Shown here: in pieces, positions 1-5,622 of the stretch
How the letters are laid out: the number at the start of each line of letters is the position of its first letter
Numbering within the stretch: position 1 is the first letter of the stretch
Source of the DNA: Candidatus Nanopelagicaceae bacterium
GTDB taxonomy: Bacteria > Actinomycetota > Actinomycetes > Nanopelagicales > Nanopelagicaceae
Length of the DNA: 13,028 nucleotides
NCBI GenBank assembly: GCA_023260175.1
Contig: JALQWD010000086.1
Span: 1 to 13,028, forward strand
Direction of reading: 5' to 3'
Notes under the pieces: model-generated
Seen by the model: the letters and a program-made list of their open reading frames with translations, nothing else
Told to the model about the DNA's origin: nothing
Databases searched by the model: none
Translations under genes and position numbers: made by a program

Positions 1-187
1 AGATAGCGCGGGCATTGTCATCTGGCCTATAGATGCCATCGCTAATGCGATTCCACCAACCGCCAGCTTCGCACCAACGATTAAGTACGTTATGGATACG
101 AAAGCGCTTTCCACGGTAGGTGAATTCGATCGGCGCCGCCCCGTCGGTGGTGACCGGTAAATCTGAGTGAGGTGAGTATTCGAACAT
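1..187 (-). CDS. DUF6504-like protein, N-terminal part (runs off the left edge)
   Basis: This minus-strand frame begins at ATG 187-185 and stays open to base 1, giving 62 visible residues. The core reads FTYRGKRFRIHNVLNRWCEAGGWWNR, shown here only to name its features: an aromatic-tRGkrfrI segment, then a VLxRW and a GGWW motif. This is the pattern of the small DUF6504 family. In actinobacteria that family commonly sits beside imuB (Y-family polymerase) and dnaE2 (error-prone polymerase), so it is associated with SOS mutagenesis; its biochemical role is unknown. The in-frame stop at 207-205 rules out a much longer N-terminus. No Shine-Dalgarno sequence precedes the ATG. A promoter-like TTGATT/TATCTT pair ends so close to the ATG that the mRNA may be leaderless. 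A LexA box overlaps the start codon. The C-terminus and any dnaE2 partner lie outside the window. Confidence 0.7.
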   Translation of the reverse strand, partial: MFEYSPHSDLPVTTDGAAPIEFTYRGKRFRIHNVLNRWCEAGGWWNRISDGIYRPDDNARAI

Positions 188-195
188 TTGTTCGA
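180..195 (-). promoter_or_regulatory. LexA (SOS) box
   Basis: TCGAACATTTGTTCGA matches the actinobacterial LexA operator TCGAAC-N4-GTTCGA exactly in both half-sites. The palindrome extends one more pair on each side (179-196). It overlaps the ATG (187-185) of the minus-strand DUF6504-like gene and lies directly downstream of a -10-like TATCTT, where bound LexA would block initiation. The site is symmetric, but the adjacent leftward gene of SOS type makes it the likely target. Confidence 0.75.
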
Positions 196-225
196 AAGAT
201 AGTGGCTAGGTAGGACACTAATCAA
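188..225 (-). promoter_or_regulatory. Candidate SOS-controlled promoter for the DUF6504-like gene
   Basis: Read on the minus strand, TTGATT (225-220) and TATCTT (201-196) are separated by 18 bases, a sigma70-like arrangement. Initiation about 7 bases beyond the -10 would fall at roughly 189-188, next to the A of the ATG at 187. This implies a leaderless or near-leaderless transcript, with the LexA box over the start site. The hexamers are only partial matches to consensus, so the call rests mainly on their position relative to the LexA box and the ATG. Confidence 0.45.
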
Positions 226-307
226 GGTCGGCGCACCTTTACGCGGAACCTCTGCCAGATTGAGCTCGATCATCGGCTCGGACAACACGCCCTACCCACG
301 CGTAAAG

Positions 308-325
308 TAGTTGAAAGTTCAACTA
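308..325 (+). promoter_or_regulatory. Palindromic operator candidate upstream of doxX (MarR-family-like)
   Basis: TAGTTGAAAGTTCAACTA is a perfect 8-bp inverted repeat with a 2-base centre, lying about 48 bases before the doxX start. The GTTGA-N4-TCAAC core resembles sites of MarR-family redox regulators; from memory, the peroxide-sensing RosR site of Corynebacterium glutamicum has the same core. It overlaps or abuts possible promoter hexamers (TTGAAA 311-316 with TACTCT 332-337 at a short spacing, or TATTCT 324-329), so a bound repressor would occlude RNA polymerase. No U-run follows, so it is not a terminator. The regulator itself is not in the window. Confidence 0.5.
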
Positions 326-360
326 TTCTGCTACTCTACCGAAGTAAGAAAACAAATTTC

Positions 361-366
361 AAGGAG
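361..366 (+). promoter_or_regulatory. Shine-Dalgarno sequence that fixes the TTG start of doxX
   Basis: AAGGAG lies 6 bases before the TTG at 373-375 and is one of very few canonical ribosome-binding sites in this window. It supports the TTG start over later codons and suggests efficient initiation. Confidence 0.8.
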
Positions 367-372
367 ACTTAA

Positions 373-780
373 TTGAACATCGTTCTAGCAATTGGCCAGA
401 TCCTTTTCGCACTTATCTTCATCAACTCAGGTATCGGTCACTTGACCAAGCTTGATGCAATGACAGGTTACGCACAGTACAAGAAGGTTCCTGCTGCAAA
501 GCTTTCAGTAATCGTTTCAGGTCTAATGATCCTAGTTGGCGGCGTATTCGTTGCTCTTGGTATCTATGCTGACCTTGGCGCACTTCTAATCGCACTATTC
601 CTAATCCCAGCTGCGTTCATGATGCACGCTTTCTGGAAGGAAACAGATGCAACAGCAAAGATGAACGAAACCATCGGTTTCTTCAAGGATCTTTCATTAG
701 CTGGCGCAGCGCTAATCATCTACGCACTAGTTGCAGGTGGCGCAGAACTTGGTATCAACATCACAGGTTCTTTCTTCTAA
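373..780 (+). CDS. DoxX-family membrane protein
   Basis: This 135-residue protein starts at TTG and has four hydrophobic segments (about residues 3-22, 43-66, 68-88 and 105-128). The second residue group NSGIGHLTK after helix 1 and the GY motif near residues 32-33 are as expected for the DoxX family (PF07681), small four-helix inner-membrane proteins. In Mycobacterium tuberculosis a DoxX protein forms a membrane complex with superoxide dismutase and a thiosulfate sulfurtransferase in redox defence; a similar role here is inference. The gene stands alone between its own operator/promoter region and a strong terminator. Codon use differs sharply from its neighbours: all 10 Phe codons are TTC and all 7 Lys codons are AAG, typical of a highly expressed gene. 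The family call is good; the physiological role is open. Confidence 0.8.
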   Translation: MNIVLAIGQILFALIFINSGIGHLTKLDAMTGYAQYKKVPAAKLSVIVSGLMILVGGVFVALGIYADLGALLIALFLIPAAFMMHAFWKETDATAKMNETIGFFKDLSLAGAALIIYALVAGGAELGINITGSFF

Positions 781-790
781 TCTTTACCTA

Positions 791-829
791 AAACACCCTC
801 GGAAGTTTCTTCCGGGGGTGTTTTTCTTT
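791..829 (+). terminator. Intrinsic terminator of doxX
   Basis: Bases 791-805 pair with 809-823 to give a 15-bp stem, with one G-U pair (799:815) and a TTT loop. A T-rich tail runs through 821-829. It starts 10 bases after the doxX stop and has every feature of a strong rho-independent terminator, so doxX should be monocistronic. It leaves only about 15-20 bases before the next gene starts. Confidence 0.9.
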
Positions 830-843
830 GCCAAGATAGATGC

Positions 844-1587
844 GTGGAGATAATTGCAGCGCTCATCGCTGGCTGCGCAATTGGATCAGTCCTTGGATTT
901 GTGGGTGCTGGTGGCGCGATGCTTACGGTGCCAATTCTGGTTTATGGCTTTGACTATCCACCACACCAAGCATCAATTGCTGCAATCGCAGTAGTAATAG
1001 TTGCTGCTTCATCTGGAATATTTCCGCGAATTAAAAGCAGCGAGATCCTAGTTAAAGAGGCGCTGATCATTAGCGGCATCGGAGCCATTGCAAATATTTC
1101 ATCTGCGCAAATAGCAAAAAATATCAGCGATGAACTTTTAATTACTGGCTTTAGCGCAGTGATTATCTTTGCTGGGCTAACCATGTTACGAAAGCCAGTA
1201 CAGGCGCATGAAAAACCAATTCCACTTCCAGTCCTAATTCTCCTCTCTTTGGTGATTGGATCACTAACTGGGTTATTTGGAATTGGCGGCGGATTCTTAG
1301 CAATTCCCGTATTGGTACTTGCATTTAATACTCCGCAAAATAAAGCAGCAGGTACTTCGCTATTAATTATTATTCTCAACAGCTGTATTGCAATTCTGGC
1401 GCACAAATCAGAGTGGGCAGATATCAACTGGAATACGCCTATCTTCATGGCACTAAGCGCAGTGATAATCGGTAATTTGGCAGGCAAGCGATCTGCAAAG
1501 ACCAAACCAGAAATCCTTAGAAAGTCATTTGCAGCACTTCTCTTTGCAATCGCCGCGTTTACGTTAATAGAGACATGGGTTCTGTAA
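844..1587 (+). CDS. TauE/SafE (TSUP) family permease
   Basis: This 247-residue membrane protein belongs to the sulfite exporter TauE/SafE family. It shows the typical internal duplication: an N-terminal G-F-V-G-A-G-G-A-M-L-T-V-P segment (about residues 18-30) and a related G-L-F-G-I-G-G-G-F-L-A-I-P segment (about 142-154), each opening a half with several hydrophobic helices. Family members carry sulfite, sulfoacetate or other small organic acids across the cytoplasmic membrane; the substrate cannot be read from the sequence. The GTG at 844 is the best start, because later candidates would cut the first helix. An ATG at 840 is in another frame. There is no Shine-Dalgarno sequence, and the start lies right behind the doxX terminator, so the promoter must overlap that terminator or the gene depends on readthrough. 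Confidence 0.85.
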   Translation: MEIIAALIAGCAIGSVLGFVGAGGAMLTVPILVYGFDYPPHQASIAAIAVVIVAASSGIFPRIKSSEILVKEALIISGIGAIANISSAQIAKNISDELLITGFSAVIIFAGLTMLRKPVQAHEKPIPLPVLILLSLVIGSLTGLFGIGGGFLAIPVLVLAFNTPQNKAAGTSLLIIILNSCIAILAHKSEWADINWNTPIFMALSAVIIGNLAGKRSAKTKPEILRKSFAALLFAIAAFTLIETWVL

Positions 1588-2084
1588 ATATACTCACGCC
1601 TATGGATGGCATTCTCGAACGTGGCCCAGTAAAGCGAGTATCAGAAGCGCTTGATACAAATGGGATGGGCAAAGTTCATGTCTTGGCAGATAGCGCACGC
1701 ACTGCGCAAGATGCTGCGACTGCCCTTAATATCGAAGTCGGACAGATCGCCTCATCACTAATTTTTAGACTTCCAGATGGTTCGCCAATCTTGGTTATCA
1801 CTAGTGGACGCCATCGTGTTGACACAGATTTAGTTGCTCGCACCTTGGGAGTTAGCCACTTAGATCGCGCTGATGCAAACTACGTAAAAGAGTTAAGCGG
1901 ATTCTCTGTTGGCGGGGTAAGCCCGCTTGGTTGGGTAACCACAATCAATCACATATACATCGATGAAGCGCTTAATACATACGACGCTATTTGGGCGGCT
2001 GCAGGACATCCACATGCAGTCTTTCCAACTACCTTTGCCGAACTGCAGCGCGTAACGAGCGCCGCACCGATTGCAGTCGAATAA
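1575..2084 (+). CDS. YbaK/ProX-type aminoacyl-tRNA deacylase domain protein
   Basis: This 169-residue cytoplasmic protein has the YbaK/prolyl-tRNA-editing fold. Recognisable features are the GQIASSLIF strand (56-64), DGSPILVITSGRHRVD (68-83), a GGVSPLG loop (113-119) and a C-terminal segment with FPTTFAEL. Members hydrolyse mischarged tRNA, usually Cys-tRNA-Pro or Ala-tRNA-Pro. The catalytic lysine of E. coli YbaK (Lys46, in a KTL context) appears to be serine here (SSL, residues 60-62), so activity or substrate may differ; this rests on alignment by eye. The gene overlaps the end of the permease gene by 13 bases. An internal ATG at 1602 (residue 10) would remove the overlap and gives a more usual N-terminus, so the start is uncertain. 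Confidence 0.8.
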   Translation: MGSVNILTPMDGILERGPVKRVSEALDTNGMGKVHVLADSARTAQDAATALNIEVGQIASSLIFRLPDGSPILVITSGRHRVDTDLVARTLGVSHLDRADANYVKELSGFSVGGVSPLGWVTTINHIYIDEALNTYDAIWAAAGHPHAVFPTTFAELQRVTSAAPIAVE

Positions 2085-2878
2085 TGTCAATTCGCAATTT
2101 TAATTATGGTCGTAATAGGCGAGGTCGAGTATCCGTAGCTGCCGAGCGCTTTTTATACTCAGCGCTACTTTTAAGCATTATTCTGCAAGTAGTTTTTCTC
2201 TTCCAAAATAACGCGAAATACATATTGGCATCTGCGATCTTCGCTTCGGTATTCTCGCTTGCACACGCGCAGTTGGCATATGCAAAACGTTACTTCTGGA
2301 CCTATTTGATTTTTACGATACTTTTTAGTTTTGCAATCGAGAAAACATCGCTAGTGACCGGTTGGCCATTTGGCGAAGTCACTTACCGCAACCTAGGAGC
2401 AAGCATTGCTGGCGTTCCGCTTCTGGTATTGGTCTTTTGGTTAGGAACATTTCACCCGCTATTGATTATGGCTAGAAAGCTTGCCCCTAATTGGGTTTTG
2501 ATCTCTGGCGCTGCAGTAATTACTTCTTACATGCTCTTCTTTGATCAACTACTGAGCGCAAATGGATATAAAAGCTGGAAATTCACAAGCGCCCACGTTC
2601 CATTTCAGACACATATTCCACTGGATAACGTGATTGGTTGGTTATTTGTTGGAGTGGTGGGTTTTGGTTTATTAAATCTATTTCTTCCTAAAGAACGTCG
2701 CAAAATCAGCGCCGGCATGGCATCGGTCGATATCTTCTTAGTTTGGACCTGGATCTATAACTTTGTCGCAAATATCTTCTTCTTTGGTAAGCCTGGCACT
2801 GCGCTAATAGGTGGCCTTGCCTATGGCGCGCTGCTCTTCTTCTATCTTTCAAAGAGATACTTAGGTAGCCCTAATTGA
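2084..2878 (+). CDS. CruF-like carotenoid biosynthesis membrane protein
   Basis: This protein has 264 residues when started at ATG 2084, which shares one base with the YbaK stop (TAATG). A longer frame from 1991 would run back through YbaK coding sequence. It is a multi-pass membrane protein with about seven hydrophobic segments. Hallmarks of the CruF / carotenoid-synthesis family (PF04240) are visible: IEKTSL followed by GWPFG and TY (85-101), GVP (110-112), an Asp in a helix (FFDQ, D154), and IPLDN (178-182). Family members hydrate carotenoid ends (for example bisanhydrobacterioruberin hydratase in haloarchaea, or gamma-carotene 1',2'-hydratase). Its 4-base overlap with the next gene, a desaturase-like protein, and the nearby prenyl synthase support a carotenoid role. 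The exact substrate is unknown. Confidence 0.75.
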   Translation: MSIRNFNYGRNRRGRVSVAAERFLYSALLLSIILQVVFLFQNNAKYILASAIFASVFSLAHAQLAYAKRYFWTYLIFTILFSFAIEKTSLVTGWPFGEVTYRNLGASIAGVPLLVLVFWLGTFHPLLIMARKLAPNWVLISGAAVITSYMLFFDQLLSANGYKSWKFTSAHVPFQTHIPLDNVIGWLFVGVVGFGLLNLFLPKERRKISAGMASVDIFLVWTWIYNFVANIFFFGKPGTALIGGLAYGALLFFYLSKRYLGSPN

Positions 2879-3960
2879 GTAATACACAAAAGCGCGTTCA
2901 CATTGAAGGTGGCAGTATTGCAGCGATAACTGCGGCAGCGCGATTAAGCAAATTTAAATATCAGGTCACTGTTAATGGCGATATTTATCAGAACACGGTT
3001 ATCGATGGATACTCTTTCGATAGCGGTGCTCTTCTAACACTGCCAGCCGTTTATCGTGATTTCTTTCAAAAAACTGGAAAACACTTCGGCCAAGTGTTAG
3101 ATGTAAAAGCAATGGATCCGGCATTTGTTTTTGACTTTGGCGATATTCAAATCAATTTTGCAAACTTAAGTCGCAATGCGAGATTAGCTGAAATTGAAAA
3201 TAAGTTAGGCAAAGATGCCGCCGATGAATGGGATTCGCTTTTAAAACAGGGCGAATATCTATGGGACCGGATCCGCGAAAATTATGTGGAATGGGAATTC
3301 TCTATCTTCCGCTTTGATTTAAATACCTATATGCGAATGCGCACTCCTTACGTGCGCAACCCATATCTATTTAAGATTCTCTCCCACTATGCAACTTATC
3401 TTGGCTATCCAGCCGGAATTTACAAGTGGTCGCATATTTTGGCATTTGTAGAAGAATCATTTGGAATCTGGCAGGTTGATGGTGGTATCGGTGCACTAAC
3501 TACCGCCATCAAAGATCGCGCTACTGAGCTAGGTACTAAATTTGAAAGTAGCAACGACTATGACTTTTATATCGATGCCACCCAAGTTCATGCTGCACCT
3601 GAGCAGCGATTGCTAGGAATAAATAATTATCCAAGCGCGCTTCCGGTTCGCACAGTTATCTTTAATAAGAACGGCCTCACCACTGATATTTATGCCCAAG
3701 AAATGGCGTCAGGAAAATATTCGCTAGTGATTACTGGCGCGCTTGAGACAGATAAATTTGATCCTTTTATTGAGGTTGATCAGGTACGGCCAGCCATTCA
3801 AGGCGATGCCGACGATCAGTTACTTACCAATATTCGAAGCGCAAATAAGCGTAGATTCAAAGTGCGCCATGCCGATTCGCTCTCGCATGCCGGCATCACC
3901 GGTGAGCTACTTGCAAATGCGGTGCGCGGCATAAAGAATCGCCCTAGCCATGAACATTGA
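2875..3960 (+). CDS. Short, divergent CrtI/CrtD-like FAD oxidoreductase homologue
   Basis: The protein has 361 residues and starts at TTG in a TTGA overlap with the preceding stop. It resembles phytoene-desaturase-family enzymes. Similar features are a Rossmann-like N-terminus (residues 7-33), FDSGALLTLPAVYRDFF (49-65) matching the family's FDxGxxLLTLPxVYxxLF pattern, and a central FGIWQVDGGIGALTTAI segment resembling FGVWYPxGGMxxLxxAL. The C-terminal DSLSHAGITGELLANAVRGI region recalls the FAD-binding HPGxGLPxxxxSG end. It is well below the roughly 490-510 residues of CrtI. The dinucleotide motif is degraded: GGSIAA replaces GxGxxG, and NGD follows VTV where an acidic residue normally ends strand 2. 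There is no frameshift or internal stop. It may be a functional specialised desaturase or oxidase, or a non-catalytic relative. The family call is moderate and the function is open. Confidence 0.6.
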   Translation: MSNTQKRVHIEGGSIAAITAAARLSKFKYQVTVNGDIYQNTVIDGYSFDSGALLTLPAVYRDFFQKTGKHFGQVLDVKAMDPAFVFDFGDIQINFANLSRNARLAEIENKLGKDAADEWDSLLKQGEYLWDRIRENYVEWEFSIFRFDLNTYMRMRTPYVRNPYLFKILSHYATYLGYPAGIYKWSHILAFVEESFGIWQVDGGIGALTTAIKDRATELGTKFESSNDYDFYIDATQVHAAPEQRLLGINNYPSALPVRTVIFNKNGLTTDIYAQEMASGKYSLVITGALETDKFDPFIEVDQVRPAIQGDADDQLLTNIRSANKRRFKVRHADSLSHAGITGELLANAVRGIKNRPSHEH

Positions 3961-4936
3961 TCAATTACGCAGCGGTGTAAATCAAGCGCTCGATAAGCAG
4001 CTAACCGAATACTGCGCCACAATTTCAAGTATTGATGATCAATTAGTTCCTATTGCCAATTCCCTAATAGATTACTTATCTGAAGGTAAGAGATTTAGGC
4101 CTATCTTCGTTTTGATTGGCTACTTAGGCGCTCATGGCAAAATCAATGATCAAGTTTTTGCCGCAGCTTCTTCGCTTGAATTCCTACAAGCAAGCGCATT
4201 GATTCATGATGACTTAATGGATGGTTCAGATACTCGACGCGGCAAACCAGCGATGCATAAACAATTTGGTGATGCAGCTGCAATTTTGATTGGTGACTTA
4301 GCGTTAGTTTGGGACGAACAAGCACTTCATGGTTCTGGGTTGCAATCTCCTGCCGTAAATAAAATTCATGACATCATGCGAACAGAGTTAATGGCGGGAC
4401 AATTTCTAGATGTCTACGAACAGACCCAAGAAACTTTTAGCGTAGAGCGTTCTTTAAAAATTGCGCGCTACAAGTCGGGTAAATACAGCATCGAACGTCC
4501 GCTGCATTACGGCGCGGCACTTGCAGCCCCAAACGATTTAGATGACTTCTATTCGATTTACTCTGAATACGGATTACCTTTAGGCGAAGCATTTCAACTT
4601 CGCGATGATTTATTGGGCGTATACGGCGATCCTTCTGAGACTGGCAAACCAGCCGGAGATGATTTACGCGAAGGAAAGCGCACTGCCTTAATTGCATTTG
4701 CGCATGATCGGGGAGATGCTGCTACCAAGAAGCTAATCGAGGCCAAACTTGGTACATCAGATATTGCTGGCCTTGCCGATGCAATTGAAGAAACAGGCGC
4801 AGTTATTCATGTTGAAGATTTAATTGAAAAGTTAGCTGAAGAGGCGCTAGGTGCAATTGAGCGCGATGAAATTAATTCAGAGGCAAAGACACTTTTAACG
4901 CAGATGGTTGATGTAGTTACCAAACGTAGCCGCTAG
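3950..4936 (+). CDS. Polyprenyl (probably geranylgeranyl) diphosphate synthase
   Basis: This 328-residue, all-alpha, soluble trans-prenyl transferase condenses isopentenyl diphosphate with an allylic diphosphate. The first aspartate-rich motif is DDLMD (87-91), followed by RRG; GKRFRP (46-51) binds isopentenyl diphosphate; the second motif is DDLLG (219-223) in a QLRDD context; and GKPAGDDLREGKRT (232-245) is typical. The short DDxxD spacing and the carotenoid neighbours suggest C20 product (crtE/idsA type), but chain length cannot be fixed from sequence alone. Residues just before the first motif are Ala-Ser-Ala-Leu-Ile-His, without a bulky aromatic. The ATG overlaps the preceding gene by 11 bases, so translation is probably coupled. 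Confidence 0.88.
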   Translation: MNIDQLRSGVNQALDKQLTEYCATISSIDDQLVPIANSLIDYLSEGKRFRPIFVLIGYLGAHGKINDQVFAAASSLEFLQASALIHDDLMDGSDTRRGKPAMHKQFGDAAAILIGDLALVWDEQALHGSGLQSPAVNKIHDIMRTELMAGQFLDVYEQTQETFSVERSLKIARYKSGKYSIERPLHYGAALAAPNDLDDFYSIYSEYGLPLGEAFQLRDDLLGVYGDPSETGKPAGDDLREGKRTALIAFAHDRGDAATKKLIEAKLGTSDIAGLADAIEETGAVIHVEDLIEKLAEEALGAIERDEINSEAKTLLTQMVDVVTKRSR

Positions 4937-4944
4937 ACTTCTAA

Positions 4945-5036
4945 CCACGCGGGAGCCAAAAGTTGGCTGAGAGGACCTAAAGGTAAATAACCAAGGGTCG
5001 ACCGCATAACCGGTTCGGTAATGCGAACCAGGGAGG
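4945..5036 (+). ncRNA. TPP (thiamine pyrophosphate) riboswitch
   Basis: The conserved TPP aptamer elements appear in order. GGGAGCC (4951-4957) pairs through GCC/GGC with the strand preceding CTGAGA (4967-4972). GACC (4974-4977) pairs with GGTC (4996-4999). CGCAT (5003-5007) pairs with ATGCG (5021-5025) and encloses an ACCG/CGGT hairpin (5009-5019), and AGGGA lies at 5030-5034. The 3' aptamer strand runs directly into the Shine-Dalgarno AGGGAGG (5030-5036), 7 bases before the ATG at 5044. No hairpin with a U-run follows, so TPP most likely blocks translation rather than transcription. The aptamer starts within about 10-15 bases of the prenyl synthase stop, so its RNA probably comes from upstream transcription or a promoter inside that gene. 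Confidence 0.92.
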
Positions 5037-5043
5037 AAAATAA

Positions 5044-5622
5044 ATGTCTACCTTTTTTACCGCATGGGGCTACGACGTTTCGTATCTTGAATTTGTTGCA
5101 GCCTTAACAAGTTTTATTGGAGTTTGGTACGGAACTACAACTAAACGAATTACTTGGCCGTGGTGGATTTTATCTAGCGCGCTTTACGGAATTTTCTTCT
5201 GGCAAGTTGATTTAGTTGCCTCTGCCCTATTGCAAATCGTTTTTATTCTCGCTGGCATCTGGGGTTGGTTTGGTTGGGGCCCAAAGGGTGCAAAACCATC
5301 TAAGTTATCTAATAAAGATCGCGCACTTTGGTTGGCAGGTTTAATTATTGCTTGGTTGATTTTTACTCCATGGCTACATCAAATTGGCGCAGCTGCATAT
5401 AAAACAGATGCGCTTATATTCCTAGGTTCATTCGTTGCTCAAGTGATCATGGTGTATGAGAAGTACGAAAACTGGCCGTTATGGTTAGCTGTTGATGCCT
5501 TAGCCACGGTCGAATATGCAATTTTGAAATATTGGTTTACTGCCGCTCTTTATTTAGCTTTTACAGTAATTGCAGTAATAGGTTGGGTTAGATGGCTAAA
5601 GATCCACAAATCATCCTTATAG
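5044..5622 (+). CDS. pnuT: PnuT thiamine transporter (PnuC family)
   Basis: The 192-residue protein has about six to seven membrane helices and belongs to the PnuC family of vitamin facilitators. Visible family features are WPWW in an early helix (38-41), ALYGIFFWQVDL (46-57) followed by Q64, the aromatic-rich GIWGWFGW stretch (71-78), and the late ENWPLWLAVD segment (142-151) followed by Y158 and a final G-W pair. PnuC itself carries nicotinamide riboside. The TPP riboswitch immediately upstream assigns thiamine as the substrate. Such transporters work by facilitated diffusion, so imported thiamine must be trapped by phosphorylation. The next gene, a P-loop kinase-like protein, starts inside this one (31-base overlap). 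Confidence 0.87.
   Translation: MSTFFTAWGYDVSYLEFVAALTSFIGVWYGTTTKRITWPWWILSSALYGIFFWQVDLVASALLQIVFILAGIWGWFGWGPKGAKPSKLSNKDRALWLAGLIIAWLIFTPWLHQIGAAAYKTDALIFLGSFVAQVIMVYEKYENWPLWLAVDALATVEYAILKYWFTAALYLAFTVIAVIGWVRWLKIHKSSL

Noticed and set aside
308..325. Inverted repeat read as a terminator hairpin
   Set aside because: The loop of 2 bases is too small, no U-run follows and no gene ends upstream on the plus strand, so an operator is more likely.
954..1505. Long minus-strand open frame of 183 residues inside the TauE/SafE gene
   Set aside because: It lies wholly antisense to a gene with clear family motifs, contains no recognisable domain and has composition expected of a shadow frame.
1991..2083. 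N-terminal extension of the CruF-like gene by 31 residues
   Set aside because: The extra residues come from reading YbaK coding sequence in another frame. The TAATG junction at 2082-2086 is a standard coupled start.
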